64,000 nucleotides of DNA from the NCBI RefSeq assembly GCF_000282475.1, contig NZ_AKJF01000056.1, forward strand, positions 1 through 64,000. The letters are read 5' to 3'. Shown here piece by piece: positions 53,580-63,179 of the stretch (its first letter is position 1; each line of letters opens with the position of its first letter). This stretch comes from Pseudomonas sp. GM78 (GTDB lineage: Bacteria; Pseudomonadota; Gammaproteobacteria; Pseudomonadales; Pseudomonadaceae). The translations under genes were made by a program, and so were the position numbers. Below the pieces are notes generated by a model that was given only the letters and a program-made list of their open reading frames with translations, was not told the DNA's origin and did no database searches.

Positions 53580-54872
53580 TCATGCTGTCTTGTTCAGCAG
53601 GGCCATGAAGCGGTCGATTTCGTGTTCGTTGTTGAGCAGGCCGGGGGCGATGCGCACCACCGGGCCGGCGTCACGCTCCACCGCATCGCAGACCACGCGG
53701 TTCTGCATCAGTTGGCTGGCGACCTTTTCGCAATCCTGGTTCTTGATCCGGAAGAAGGTGAAACCAGCGGACAGTTGCGCACTCTTTGGCGTGACCAGTT
53801 CGATCCGCGGCTGCTCCAGCAGGCGCTCCTTGGCATAGGTGTTGAGCTCATGAATGCGCGTCTGGACCTCGGCTTTGCCCAAATCCAGGTGCAGCTTGAA
53901 CGCTTCGTCCGCGGCCCAGCGGTGTTCGAAACTGTGATAGCCGCCGGGGGTCATGATGGTCGCGAAGTCGGTGGATTCGCTGAAGGTCGGAATGATCGGC
54001 GTGACGTTCTTGAGCTCGGCGGAGCGGGCGCAAATGATCCCGGTGCCACGGGGGCCGAACATCCATTTGTGCGTGCCGGCGATGAAGAAGTCGCAGTGCA
54101 TGTCGGGAAACTCGAAGTCCTCGACACCAAAGCCGTGCACCCCATCGACCACATACAGGATCTGGTCTTTCTCGTCGCGCTTGCGGTTCAGCTCTTCGAC
54201 CAGTTTGCCGATGTCGCCGATCGGCAGTTTCACGCCGCTGCCCGATTGCACCCAGGTCATGCCCAGCACGCGGGTTTGCGGACGGATGCCCTGGGCGATC
54301 GAACCCAGCACCTCGTCTACGGAAATGTCGTGGCTGTTCTCGAAAAGCTTGAGTTTGCGCACGTTCGTGCCCTGGCGTTGCTGACGAAATTCCAGGGTGT
54401 AGTTGGTGGAATAGTGCTCATGTTCGCTGACCAGGATTTCCTGGTCGGGCCGCACATGAATCCCGCCATAGATCATCGCCAGGCCTTCCGTGGTGCTGCC
54501 GGTCAGCGCGATCTGCTCGGGTTTGGCATTGAGGTAACGCCCGGCCCAGACCCGCACGTTGTGCTCGCGTTTCTCGGTTTCCTGCAGGTCCCAGTCCATG
54601 GCCCGGCCAGGGTTGCGGTCGATGTTGGCGCGGTGCATCTCGATCGCGTTGCGCACCGGCGTGGGATGCGAGGTGACGAGGAAGTTGGCGAAATGCAGGT
54701 AGTCCGGGTCCTGATTGAACAGCTGGCGCAATTGCGCCCATTTGCCCTTGGGCAAAGGCGGCGGCTGCTGTTGTAGATCGCCGGCTATGGCTGGCGGGTA
54801 CACGGAAGCAGCCAGGGGCAGGCCGGCGGCGAGAATGCCGGCCTGCTTGAGGAATGAGCGACGGTTGGTCAT
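53580..54872 (-). CDS. pvdN: PLP-dependent pyoverdine side-chain maturation enzyme PvdN
   Basis: A 430-residue protein of the aminotransferase class V fold. It starts MTNRRSFLKQAG, a twin-arginine signal, so it acts in the periplasm. The PLP lysine lies in DFFIAGTHKWMFGPRGTG, with the upstream Asp in VDGVHGFG. In Pseudomonas PvdN converts the glutamate attached to the chromophore to the succinamide form. I start at 54872 because the Tat motif directly follows; the frame is open ten codons further to the pvdM stop. It follows pvdM by 29 bp. Confidence 0.93.
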   Translation of the reverse strand: MTNRRSFLKQAGILAAGLPLAASVYPPAIAGDLQQQPPPLPKGKWAQLRQLFNQDPDYLHFANFLVTSHPTPVRNAIEMHRANIDRNPGRAMDWDLQETEKREHNVRVWAGRYLNAKPEQIALTGSTTEGLAMIYGGIHVRPDQEILVSEHEHYSTNYTLEFRQQRQGTNVRKLKLFENSHDISVDEVLGSIAQGIRPQTRVLGMTWVQSGSGVKLPIGDIGKLVEELNRKRDEKDQILYVVDGVHGFGVEDFEFPDMHCDFFIAGTHKWMFGPRGTGIICARSAELKNVTPIIPTFSESTDFATIMTPGGYHSFEHRWAADEAFKLHLDLGKAEVQTRIHELNTYAKERLLEQPRIELVTPKSAQLSAGFTFFRIKNQDCEKVASQLMQNRVVCDAVERDAGPVVRIAPGLLNNEHEIDRFMALLNKTA

Positions 54873-54901
54873 GGCTTCGGGTTCGCTTGGCAAAAGTGGC
54901 A

Positions 54902-56251
54902 TCAGTTTTTGGCGACGGGCCTGGAGGATTTTTCGACCTGGTCCCAGACCCGCAGGAAATTACCGCCCCAGAGTTTGGCGATATCGGCCTCGCTGTAACC
55001 GCGGCTGATCAGCTCGGCGGTCACGTTGCGCGCCTCGCTGACGTCCTTCCAGCCGTCCAGGCCGCCGCCATCGTTGAAGTCGGAACTGATGCCGACGTGA
55101 TCGATGCCGATTTTCTTCACCGCGTAGTCAATCGCGTCGCCGTAGTCCTTGAGGGTGGCCTTGGGTTCTTCGTCGACAATCGCGTAGAGCTGGCTGGCGT
55201 ATTCGCCGAAACGTTGTTCAGACCATACGGTGATGATCGGGTCGCCCGGCATCAACGCCATCTCCAGGCCTTGCAGCGGTTGCAGGTCGAAACGCGCACG
55301 CAGGGCGTTGAGTTTGTCCTGGGTGGCCTGGCTCAGTGGGCGGATGTAGGTCGGGAAGCCGACGATCTGCACCACGCCGCCGCTGTCCTTGATCAACTGC
55401 ATTTCGTGGTCGCTGAGGTTGCGCGGGATGTCCACCAGGGCGCGCGGGGCGGAGTGCGATGCCACCATCGGCGTGCGGCTCAAGCGGGCCACTTGCTCCA
55501 GGGCCTTGGTCGACATCTGCGACACGTCGATGATCACACCGAGGTCGTTGAGACGGTGCACCGCCTGCTTGCCGATGTCCGAGAGACCGCCGAGGGCGTC
55601 CCGGGAATCGTTGAAGAACGGCAACGGCCTGGATGAATCGGCCCAGGCGTTGTTGCCCACATAGCTGAAGCCGAACATGCGCATGCCCCGCGCGGCCCAT
55701 TTGTCCAGGGCATTGAGGTCGTTGCCCAGCGGGTAGGCGTTGAGCATGCTGAGGAAAATCGCGAACTTGCCTTCGCCATGCAGGCGCCGGAAATCGTCGG
55801 GGGTGTAGGCGATGGCGGCCTGGTTGGGGAAGTCGCGCACCAGGGCGCTGATGATTTTGTAGCGGGTTTCCTGTTCGAAGCGTGCCTCTTCGATGAAGCC
55901 GGCGGTGGGGCGATGCGGCGCGTTGGGGCCGTTCCAGATTTCCGGCCAGCCGAAAATCGTCAGGGCCGCCCCGGACAGGCGTCCGCGCCCGCTCTTGACC
56001 AGGTCGAACTGGCCGCTGCCGTCCTTGTCGGCTTCATTGCCGGCGGTGCCGAAATCCATGGGCACGGTGATGTGGCTGTCGAACGAGAGAAGGCGCTCAT
56101 GCAGTTCATCGGCCTGCTTCATCACCTTGACCGGGTAGCCGGGATTGTCCTTGAACCAGTAATCCCAAGCCGCAAAGCCTGCACCCGCGCTGATCGCCAG
56201 GGCCAACGGCAGGCCGATGAAAAGAGCCTTTTTCGAACGTGGTTTTGTCAT
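54902..56251 (-). CDS. pvdM: Periplasmic dipeptidase-family pyoverdine maturation protein PvdM
   Basis: A 449-residue membrane dipeptidase (M19) family protein. The N-terminus has one membrane segment (KKALFIGLPLALAISAGAGFAAW) that directs it to the periplasm. The metal-binding region begins FDSHITVPMDFG, and the later stretches SHSAPRAL and HVGISSDFND are conserved in the family. PvdM is needed for chromophore formation; it works with PvdP in the oxidation of ferribactin. The start at 56251 is chosen from the membrane segment; the frame extends upstream through REP sequence. First gene of pvdMNO, with its own iron-starvation box. Confidence 0.93.
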   Translation of the reverse strand: MTKPRSKKALFIGLPLALAISAGAGFAAWDYWFKDNPGYPVKVMKQADELHERLLSFDSHITVPMDFGTAGNEADKDGSGQFDLVKSGRGRLSGAALTIFGWPEIWNGPNAPHRPTAGFIEEARFEQETRYKIISALVRDFPNQAAIAYTPDDFRRLHGEGKFAIFLSMLNAYPLGNDLNALDKWAARGMRMFGFSYVGNNAWADSSRPLPFFNDSRDALGGLSDIGKQAVHRLNDLGVIIDVSQMSTKALEQVARLSRTPMVASHSAPRALVDIPRNLSDHEMQLIKDSGGVVQIVGFPTYIRPLSQATQDKLNALRARFDLQPLQGLEMALMPGDPIITVWSEQRFGEYASQLYAIVDEEPKATLKDYGDAIDYAVKKIGIDHVGISSDFNDGGGLDGWKDVSEARNVTAELISRGYSEADIAKLWGGNFLRVWDQVEKSSRPVAKN

Positions 56252-56289
56252 TGCCTTCTCAGTCAGGGAGCCTTTGCTATCTGGGAGGA

Positions 56290-56313
56290 ACGAGTCAGCG
56301 GGGGAGGAATTTA
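56290..56313 (-). promoter_or_regulatory. PvdS iron-starvation box of pvdMNO
   Basis: On the minus strand: TAAAT, 16 nt, CGT, a full match, 38 bp before the pvdM ATG. Confidence 0.9.
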
Positions 56314-56329
56314 GTGTTTGTTCTGACGC

Positions 56330-56402
56330 CATCGCTGGCAAGCCAGCTCCCACAGGGATCTCCAGTGTTCGCACGGTCACTGTGGGAGCTGGCTTGTCGG
56401 GT
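56330..56402. repeat. REP pair between divergent pvdM and pvdP promoters
   Basis: Facing REP units of the CATCGCTGGCAAGCCAGCTC type. The right unit is altered at its outer end (GGCTTGTCGGG instead of GGCTTGCCAGC). It sits exactly between the two iron-starvation boxes. Confidence 0.8.
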
Positions 56403-56424
56403 CGCCGCATCGCAGCGAAGCTTT

Positions 56425-56448
56425 TAAATTTCCGGAGACAACAAACGT
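56425..56448 (+). promoter_or_regulatory. PvdS iron-starvation box of pvdP
   Basis: TAAAT, 16 nt, CGT, a full match, ending 45 bp before the pvdP ATG. Confidence 0.9.
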
Positions 56449-56493
56449 TCTAGCTTGGATAAAGCCTGCTTCATGGCTGACACAGGTAGGGCA

Positions 56494-58113
56494 ATGAAGA
56501 TTTCTCGACGATGGTTCATGGCAGGCCTGGCGCTGACCGGTGCTGCCGTGCCCGCGGCTTTTTATGGGCATCCCCAGTGGACGAAGCCGGATCCGACGAT
56601 CACCCCCGGCGAAGCGTCGTTCGATGTGGCGGATGTTGCCGGTCAACGCTTGGCGAATACGCTGCGCGGTGTCTGGCAGATCCGTTTCGAAGGCCGTGAT
56701 GCCGGGCTCGAAGGCTTGCCACGGGACGGACTGGAGCTGTTTCTCGACATCGGCCACAAGGGCCGTGGCCTGGTGGGTTTTCTCGACACCGCCGAGCGCT
56801 TGCGTTCACACGAAGTGCCGCGCTATCAGGTGCTCGGTGATGTGGCCGGGGTCAAGCCGGAGCAATTGAGCTGGCGCTTGCTCAGCGCCCGTGGCAGCTG
56901 TGACTACGAGTTCAGCATGGCGCTGGACGAAGTCTGGGCCGGTTTCGGCAATGCCGGCAGCGGCAGCCTCAGTGGGCGCGTGCTGGACCTGGATCGTCCC
57001 TTGATGATGACGGCCCAGGACAATCGTTTCGTCGCCGTCAAGAAAGTGTTCCCTGAGGCCCGCGAACGCACCGGTCTGAATCCACCATTGCTGGCCTGGC
57101 TGACGTCCCAGGAGCATCGCTTGTTCCATCAGCTCTGGCATGCGTCCAGGGATAAATGGCACACCTTGCCCGAAGACAAGCGCAACGCCTTGCGCGGCAT
57201 CGGCTGGCAGCCCGGGCCGCGGGACAAGGAGCGTGATGCCCGTGGCACGCGCAAGGATCGCAACGGCTCGGGCGTGGACTTTTTCTTCATGCACCGGCAC
57301 ATGCTCGGCACCGCACGTTCGATGCAGGACTTGCCCTCGTGGACGCAATTCCCCTTGCCGCAACCGGAGTTGCTCCGGGACCGCATCGGCTTCGCCCATT
57401 ATTTCGACAACCACGACGGCACGGCGCTGCCGCCGACCTGGCTGGCCGAAGACGATGACGAGTATTCGCAATGGGTCAGCGACATCAAGACCGCCGAGAC
57501 CTACCACAGCAATTTCCAGGTCTGGGAGTCGCAGTACCGCGACCCGCGTTACCTGTCGAAGTTGACCCTGGGACAGTTTGGCTCGGAGGTGGAGCTGGGC
57601 CTGCATGACTGGCTGCACATGCGCTGGGCCTCGGTGCCGCGCGACCCGTCCAACGGCCAGCCGGTGCCGTTCGCCCGCGATCCGGCGGACTTTTCCGCGC
57701 GCTGGTATGCGCCGGAAAACGACTTCCTCGGCGATCCTTTCTCGTCCCATGTGAACCCGGTGTTCTGGCACTTCCACGGCTGGATCGATGATCGCCTGGA
57801 AGACTGGTTCCGCGCCCATGAGCGCTTTCATCCGGGGGAAGTGAGCCGGCTTGAGGTCAATGGCGTGCCGTGGTTCGCGCCGGGGCGCTGGGTCGAGATC
57901 GGCGACCCGTGGCTGGGGCCGGATACCCATGGTTGCAACACCACGCCGGGGTTGCAGGCGGGCAAGTCGGTGGAGATGGATCCGGAGACCATGAAGCTGG
58001 CGCTGCGGATTACCTTTGGTGAGGATGAGAAGAAACTGGCGGATTTGTTCAGGAAGGTGCCGCAGCGGCCTTGGTATGCGCGGAATCTGAAGGCCAAACA
58101 AAGTCAGGTCTGA
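56494..58113 (+). CDS. pvdP: Periplasmic tyrosinase PvdP of pyoverdine chromophore formation
   Basis: A 539-residue protein. It opens MKISRRWFMAGLAL, a twin-arginine signal. Copper ligands are expected in the histidine-rich stretches HRLFHQLWHASRDKWH, DFFFMHRHMLG, LHDWLHMRW and NPVFWHFHGWIDDRLEDW, the tyrosinase pattern, which follow a beta-rich N-terminal domain. PvdP oxidises ferribactin (D-Tyr/Dab part) to build the dihydroxyquinoline chromophore. I start at 56494, where an AGGTAGGG ribosome site precedes the Tat signal. It is divergent from pvdMNO, each side with its own iron-starvation box. Confidence 0.94.
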   Translation: MKISRRWFMAGLALTGAAVPAAFYGHPQWTKPDPTITPGEASFDVADVAGQRLANTLRGVWQIRFEGRDAGLEGLPRDGLELFLDIGHKGRGLVGFLDTAERLRSHEVPRYQVLGDVAGVKPEQLSWRLLSARGSCDYEFSMALDEVWAGFGNAGSGSLSGRVLDLDRPLMMTAQDNRFVAVKKVFPEARERTGLNPPLLAWLTSQEHRLFHQLWHASRDKWHTLPEDKRNALRGIGWQPGPRDKERDARGTRKDRNGSGVDFFFMHRHMLGTARSMQDLPSWTQFPLPQPELLRDRIGFAHYFDNHDGTALPPTWLAEDDDEYSQWVSDIKTAETYHSNFQVWESQYRDPRYLSKLTLGQFGSEVELGLHDWLHMRWASVPRDPSNGQPVPFARDPADFSARWYAPENDFLGDPFSSHVNPVFWHFHGWIDDRLEDWFRAHERFHPGEVSRLEVNGVPWFAPGRWVEIGDPWLGPDTHGCNTTPGLQAGKSVEMDPETMKLALRITFGEDEKKLADLFRKVPQRPWYARNLKAKQSQV

Positions 58114-58129
58114 CGACCGCGTTATCGTT

Positions 58130-58224
58130 CATCGCTGGCAAGCCAGCTCCCACAGGGAATAATGCGTGCCACATGATTTCGGCTCGACACATAACCTGTG
58201 GGAGCTGGCTTGCCAGCGATGGCG
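58130..58224. repeat. Inverted pair of REP palindromes
   Basis: Facing REP units of the CATCGCTGGCAAGCCAGCTC type between the convergent pvdP and opmQ genes. Confidence 0.85.
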
Positions 58225-58242
58225 GCCTGACAGGCGCAGCAA

Positions 58243-59637
58243 TTACAAAACCTGCCACCCACCCCCAAGTGCCTTGTACAACGCAATGCTCGCCTGCATC
58301 CGCGACAGCCTCAGCTGCACATTCAAATCCTGCGCCGCATACAGCGTGCGTTGCGTCTCCAGCACCGTCAGCAAGTCCTCGGCACCGGCTTCATAGCGGC
58401 TTTGGGCGATGTTGAACGCGGTCTGCGCCTGGCTCAGTTCCTCGCTTTGCCACTGGCGCTGTTCGTCCAGCCCGCGAATGCTGTTCAAGGCTTTTTCCAC
58501 GTCGGCGAAGCCATTGATGATCGCGCCGCGGTAGGTTTCCAGCAGTTCTTCCTGGCGGCCCAAAGCCTTGTCGCGCTCGGCGCCCAGGCGTCCGTTGTTG
58601 AACACAGGGGCAAGCAATCCGGCGGTGAGGTTGTAGAAGGGGCTGCGCAGGATGTCGCCGGCACGGTCGGCGCCAGAGCCGATTTCCGCGCTCAAGGTCA
58701 CGGTCGGCAACATCGCGGCGCGGGCCACGGTGACGTCGGCCTGGGCGGCGGCCAGTTGCGCTTCGGCCCGGGCGATGTCCGGGCGGCGGCTGAGCAATTC
58801 ACTGGGGACACCCGCGTCGATGGCAGGCCAGGACAATTGATCGAAGTGTTCCTGGCCCAGCGCCAGTTCCTGCACCGGGCGGCCGAGCAGGGTGGCGAGG
58901 CTGATCTGCGCGTCGATGGCCTGCTGCTGCACCAGCGGCAATTGCCGTTGTTGCGCCGCCACCAGGCTTTTCTGCTGGGCTAGCTCCAGAGCTGTCGCCG
59001 AACCTGAGTCATAGCGGGTCTGCACCAGTTTCAACACGTTCCGGGCGTTGGCCAGGTTGAGCTCGGCAATACGGCTCTGCTCCTGCAGCGACAGGGTTTG
59101 CGCATAGGTGTTGGCGACACCGCTGAGCAGCGTCAACTCGACCGTTGCCTGATCGAACTCGCTGGCCTGCAAGGCGAATTGCGCACTGTCACGGGAAGCG
59201 CGCTGGCCGCCCCAGAAATCGATTTCGTAGCTCGCGGTCAGGTTGGCGGTGAAGTAGTCGACCGCCTTGTTATCGCTGTCGGCATCGAGTTGGCTGTAGC
59301 CATTGCCGCGCAGCAACTTCTGTCGGTTGGCGTTCAAACCGGCCTTGACCTCGGGCAACTGCGAGCCGCCGGCGACTACTGTTTCGGCCTGTGCCTGGCG
59401 TACTCGGGCAATAGCGGCGGCCAAATCGTAGCTGCCGACCCGGGCCTGTTCGATCAGGCGGCCCAGTTGCGGACTGCCGAAGCGGTTCCACCATTGCTGG
59501 TTGTCGCGGGTGGCACCCGCTGTGTGCGGCGATTGCCAGGCGGCGGGCGGCGCAATGCCGCTGTCCAGGCGCTGGACAGGGCTGCCACAGGCACCGAGCA
59601 GCAGGCAAAGGGTCAGCAAGCTCAATTGCGGCTTCAT
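58243..59637 (-). CDS. opmQ: Outer membrane efflux lipoprotein OpmQ
   Basis: A 464-residue TolC/OprM-family factor. The start MKPQLSLLTLCLLLGACGS ends in a lipobox (LGAC), so it is a lipoprotein. The family pattern is present: WNRFGSPQLGRLIEQA, LPEVKAGLNANRQK, SRRPDIARAEAQLAAAQADVTVARAAMLPTVTLSA. With PvdR and PvdT it exports or recycles pyoverdine from the periplasm. The start at 59637 is set by the signal sequence; it follows pvdT by 7 bp. Confidence 0.93.
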   Translation of the reverse strand: MKPQLSLLTLCLLLGACGSPVQRLDSGIAPPAAWQSPHTAGATRDNQQWWNRFGSPQLGRLIEQARVGSYDLAAAIARVRQAQAETVVAGGSQLPEVKAGLNANRQKLLRGNGYSQLDADSDNKAVDYFTANLTASYEIDFWGGQRASRDSAQFALQASEFDQATVELTLLSGVANTYAQTLSLQEQSRIAELNLANARNVLKLVQTRYDSGSATALELAQQKSLVAAQQRQLPLVQQQAIDAQISLATLLGRPVQELALGQEHFDQLSWPAIDAGVPSELLSRRPDIARAEAQLAAAQADVTVARAAMLPTVTLSAEIGSGADRAGDILRSPFYNLTAGLLAPVFNNGRLGAERDKALGRQEELLETYRGAIINGFADVEKALNSIRGLDEQRQWQSEELSQAQTAFNIAQSRYEAGAEDLLTVLETQRTLYAAQDLNVQLRLSRMQASIALYKALGGGWQVL

Positions 59638-59644
59638 GGAAAGA

Positions 59645-61618
59645 TCATTCACTGGTAAGGGCCGTGACCGGGTCGAGTCGGGCAGCTTTGCGGGCCGGCA
59701 TGAAGCCGAAGACAACACCGGTGACCAGGGCGCAGCCGAACGCGCCCAGTACCGCTATCAAGGAAAACGCGACGGCGACTTCGCTGAGGATCAACACGCC
59801 GCCGACAATCAGCGCCAGGGCGATCCCGGCCAAGCCGCCGACCACCGAAAGCATCACCGCTTCGGTGAGGAACTGGCGCAGGATGTCCCGTTGCCGGGCA
59901 CCGGTGGCCATGCGGATGCCGATCTCGCGAGTGCGTTCACGCACGGTCATGAGCATGATGTTCATCACCCCGATACCGCCCACCAGCAACGAAATCGCGG
60001 CAATCGAACCGAGCATCAGCGACAGGGTGTTTTGCGTGCGCGCTTCGGCCTGGATCATCGCCGCGTTGTTGGTCAGCTCGAAATCCTTCTTGCCGTTGTG
60101 CAGACGCAGCATCAATTGCTCGATGGCCTGTTCCGTCTCCTTGACCTTGCGCGCATCGGCGGCGGCAATCGCGATGTATTCGGGGTTGTGGGTGCCGAAC
60201 AGCCGCACACTGGCCGCGGAGTAGGGGATGGCGATGCGGTCGTCACTGTCGGAGTCGCCGGAGCTGGCGCCTTTTTCCGCCAGCACGCCGACGACCTGGA
60301 ATGGCACGTTTTCGATCAGGATGTACTGGCCGATGGGATTGGCCACGTCCTTGAGCAGCTTGGTCCGCACCTTGTGGCCGATCACCGCGACCGCCGCGGC
60401 GTTTCGCTCATCGGCCTCGGTGAAATAGCTACCTTGCACCACCGGCCAGTTGAAGATCGCCGGGAAGTTGGTGTCGTTGCCGCCGACGTAGCTCAGGTGG
60501 TCGAGGTTGCCAAAGCGTACCCCGGCTTCCTGGCCGTTGACCGGCATGATGCGCATGACCTGGGGCAGGCTTGCCACTGCCTTGACTTCGTCCAGGGTGA
60601 CGATGCCCAGCGGTGTCCGCGGGTTGGGCGACGAGCCGCTGAGGTAAATGATGTTGGAACCGAACGCGCCCATCTGGGCCATGACCTGGCGCTTGCTGCC
60701 TTCGCCGACGGCCAGCATCACCACCACCGAAGCGACGCCTATGATGATCCCCAACAGGGTCAGCGCGGTGCGGAACTTGTTGATCCACATCACCCGCCAG
60801 GCGGCTTGCACCGCATCGACCAGCTCGCCTTTCCAGGCGCCGCTGGCTTGCGCGCCTTCAGTCAGGCGCTTGCGCAGGTCCACCGCTTGCAACGCACCGG
60901 GATTGGCAGAGGTTTGCGCGGCTGGATTGTCCCGGGCGCTGTCGCTGATGATCAGGCCGTCGCGGATCTCGATGATGCGCTTGGCCCGCGCCGCCACCTC
61001 GCGGTCGTGGGTGATGAGGATCACCACGTGGCCCTGGCTCGCCAGCTCATCGAGCAGCGCCATGACTTCCTTGCCGCTGTGGCTGTCGAGGGCGCCGGTG
61101 GGTTCGTCGGCGAGGATAATATGGCCGCCGTTCATCAAGGCGCGGGCGATGGACACCCGTTGCTGCTGACCACCGGAAAGCTGGTGCGGACGATTGCCCG
61201 TGCGCGTGGCCAGGCCGAGGCGCTCAAGCAGGGCGGCGGCGCGGGCATGGCGTTCGGCGGCCGGGGTGCCTGCGTAGATCGCCGGCATTTCGACGTTTTC
61301 CTGGGCCGAGCCGGACGGGATCAGGTGGTAACCCTGGAACACGAAACCGAAGGCTTCGCGGCGCAGCCAGGCCAGTGCGTCACTGTCCAGGGCGGCGACG
61401 TTTTCTCCGGCGAAGCGGTATTCGCCCGAGGTCGGACGGTCGAGGCAGCCGAGGATGTTCATCAGTGTCGACTTGCCGGAACCGGAGGCGCCGACGATCG
61501 CCACGAACTCACCGGCATGGATCGACAGGTCGATGCCGCGCAACACGTGGACTTCAGGGGCGTCGCCACCGCCGTAGGCTTTGCGGATGTCCTGCAATTC
61601 GATCAAGGGCGTCTGCAT
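59645..61618 (-). CDS. pvdT: MacB-like ABC efflux pump subunit PvdT
   Basis: A 657-residue protein with an N-terminal ATPase (Walker [10 protein letters not shown], signature LSGGQQQR, Walker [14 protein letters not shown]) and a C-terminal FtsX/MacB permease with one helix before and three after a large periplasmic domain ([28 protein letters not shown]). It drives the PvdRT-OpmQ tripartite pump. Its ATG follows the pvdR stop with no base between. Confidence 0.94.
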   Translation of the reverse strand: MQTPLIELQDIRKAYGGGDAPEVHVLRGIDLSIHAGEFVAIVGASGSGKSTLMNILGCLDRPTSGEYRFAGENVAALDSDALAWLRREAFGFVFQGYHLIPSGSAQENVEMPAIYAGTPAAERHARAAALLERLGLATRTGNRPHQLSGGQQQRVSIARALMNGGHIILADEPTGALDSHSGKEVMALLDELASQGHVVILITHDREVAARAKRIIEIRDGLIISDSARDNPAAQTSANPGALQAVDLRKRLTEGAQASGAWKGELVDAVQAAWRVMWINKFRTALTLLGIIIGVASVVVMLAVGEGSKRQVMAQMGAFGSNIIYLSGSSPNPRTPLGIVTLDEVKAVASLPQVMRIMPVNGQEAGVRFGNLDHLSYVGGNDTNFPAIFNWPVVQGSYFTEADERNAAAVAVIGHKVRTKLLKDVANPIGQYILIENVPFQVVGVLAEKGASSGDSDSDDRIAIPYSAASVRLFGTHNPEYIAIAAADARKVKETEQAIEQLMLRLHNGKKDFELTNNAAMIQAEARTQNTLSLMLGSIAAISLLVGGIGVMNIMLMTVRERTREIGIRMATGARQRDILRQFLTEAVMLSVVGGLAGIALALIVGGVLILSEVAVAFSLIAVLGAFGCALVTGVVFGFMPARKAARLDPVTALTSE

Positions 61619-62791
61619 TCAACCGCCACTCCCGTCGGCCGGGCCGATCAACAGGTGATCGCCTTCCTGCAGGCCGTCGAGGATCTGCACCCGCAAGCGG
61701 TCGCTGATGCCGGTGCGGACGTTGCGCTGTTCGATGCTGCCATTCCTGGCCACCACTTGCGCGGTCTGGCTGTCGGCTTGCACGCCGGCCTGCAGGGCGG
61801 CGATCGGCGCGGTGAGGACGTTCTGCGCCTGGTCTGCGACGAAAAATACCTGGGTGGTCATTTCCGCCATCAGCGCGTTGTCGGCGTTGTCGACGTCCAG
61901 CAGCACGGTGTACAGCACCACCCGCGCGCTGCCGCTTTTGCTCGAACTGGCCGGGCTGCCGCCGCCCTGGCTGGTCTGGTCGAGGGGTTTGGGCGGCACC
62001 GGCAGAATCTGCCGCACGGTGCTTTTCCAGCGTCGGGTGCCGCCGCTGAGGGTGGTGAACCAGGCGTTCATGCCGGGTTTGACGTGGCCGATGTCGGCTT
62101 CGGAGACTTCGGCCCACACGGTCATCGGCGACAGCTTGGCGATGCGCAGAATCAGCGGAGTCTGTTGCTGGGCGTTGAGGGTCTGGCCTTCCCGGGCATC
62201 CAGTGCGACCACGGTGCCGGACATCGGCGCATAGATCCGGGTGTAGCCGAGCTCGGCCTGATCGCTGCGCAGGCTGGCCTGGGCCTGGCGAATCTGCGCC
62301 TGGAACATGTCGATGCGCGCCTGGGTCGCACGCAGTTCGGCCCGGGCGGTCTGCACGTCTTCTTCGCGGGTGGCGTTGCCGGCCTTGAGGTTTTGCTGAC
62401 GCTGGTATTTCTGTTGGGCGAGGTCGTGTTGCGCGCGTTGCTCCTGGAGCTGCGCCTTGAGGTTTTCGATGGAGAAACGCCCGGCATCGAGTTTGGCCTG
62501 CTGCGTGGAGGGATCGATTTCCACCAGCAATTGACCTTCCTTGACCACGTCCCCGACTTCCACATGGATCTTCTGAATCTGCCCGGACGCCTGGGCGCCG
62601 ACATCGACATAACGCCTCGGTTGCAGGGTACCCAAGGCCGTGACGCTGCTTTCGATGTCGGCGCGGGTGACCTGCACGGTGGCGAACTGGTCGCGCCCGG
62701 GCGGGATGAACTGCCAAGCCGCGACGGCGACAACGGGGATCAGGCTGAGTGCTACAAGCAGGGCGCGTCGGGTGTGACGGGGACGATTCAT
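61619..62791 (-). CDS. pvdR: Periplasmic adaptor (membrane fusion protein) PvdR
   Basis: A 390-residue MacA-like adaptor. One N-terminal membrane anchor (ALLVALSLIPVVAVAAWQF) is followed by the lipoyl half motif VTALGTLQPRRYVDVGAQASGQI, a long coiled coil (residues about 100-180, QLQEQRAQHDLAQQKYQRQQ) and the second half YTRIYAPMSGTVVALDAREGQTL. It links PvdT to OpmQ. I start at 62791; the longer frame has no ribosome site and crosses the iron-starvation box. First gene of pvdRT-opmQ. Confidence 0.94.
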   Translation of the reverse strand: MNRPRHTRRALLVALSLIPVVAVAAWQFIPPGRDQFATVQVTRADIESSVTALGTLQPRRYVDVGAQASGQIQKIHVEVGDVVKEGQLLVEIDPSTQQAKLDAGRFSIENLKAQLQEQRAQHDLAQQKYQRQQNLKAGNATREEDVQTARAELRATQARIDMFQAQIRQAQASLRSDQAELGYTRIYAPMSGTVVALDAREGQTLNAQQQTPLILRIAKLSPMTVWAEVSEADIGHVKPGMNAWFTTLSGGTRRWKSTVRQILPVPPKPLDQTSQGGGSPASSSKSGSARVVLYTVLLDVDNADNALMAEMTTQVFFVADQAQNVLTAPIAALQAGVQADSQTAQVVARNGSIEQRNVRTGISDRLRVQILDGLQEGDHLLIGPADGSGG

Positions 62792-62868
62792 GCAGGGTTC
62801 CGGCCAAAGGATTTCGGCCCGTCGTTCAGCGCGCAAGGTTCGGGCAAAGACGGGGAGCTGTCCTGTAA

Positions 62869-62892
62869 ACGATGGAAGAACCGGGGAATTTA
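62869..62892 (-). promoter_or_regulatory. PvdS iron-starvation box of pvdRT-opmQ
   Basis: On the minus strand: TAAAT, 16 nt, CGT, a full match, 77 bp before the pvdR ATG. Confidence 0.88.
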
Positions 62893-62916
62893 GCCCCGGA
62901 CATATGGCGTTACACG

Positions 62917-63029
62917 TGTAGGAGCTGCCGCAGGCTGCGATCTTTTGATCTTTGGCGCATCCAGATTTGCCGAAGAGCAAGCGCCTGAAAGCAGAAGATC
63001 AAAAGATCGCAGCCTGCGGCAGCTCCTAC
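62917..63029. repeat. Inverted pair of REP-like palindromes between pvdR and fpvI
   Basis: GCCGCAGGCTGCGATC subtype with a spacer of about 50 bp; occupies most of the divergent intergenic region where fpvR stands in P. aeruginosa. Confidence 0.85.
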
Positions 63030-63069
63030 TATTTGTCGGGCAAGACAAAGCAATACTTTAAATCTATAT

Positions 63070-63088
63070 GAGAATTACTATAAATTAC
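63070..63088 (+). promoter_or_regulatory. Candidate Fur box of fpvI
   Basis: GAGAATTACTATAAATTAC matches the 19-bp Fur consensus at 11 positions in an AT-rich stretch 91 bp before the fpvI start. fpvI is Fur-controlled in P. aeruginosa. Confidence 0.45.
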
Positions 63089-63179
63089 GCACTTCAAATT
63101 GCCACTATCGTGCCACTGCCTGTTTTTGTGGTCGAGAGCGGGCTCAAGGACAGGAACCGCACCCGTGCGGACGGGAGTC

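Noticed and set aside
59501-62893. Plus-strand open frame of 1130 codons
   Set aside because: It is antisense to pvdR, pvdT and opmQ, which have clear domains; GC-rich codon use keeps the opposite strand open.
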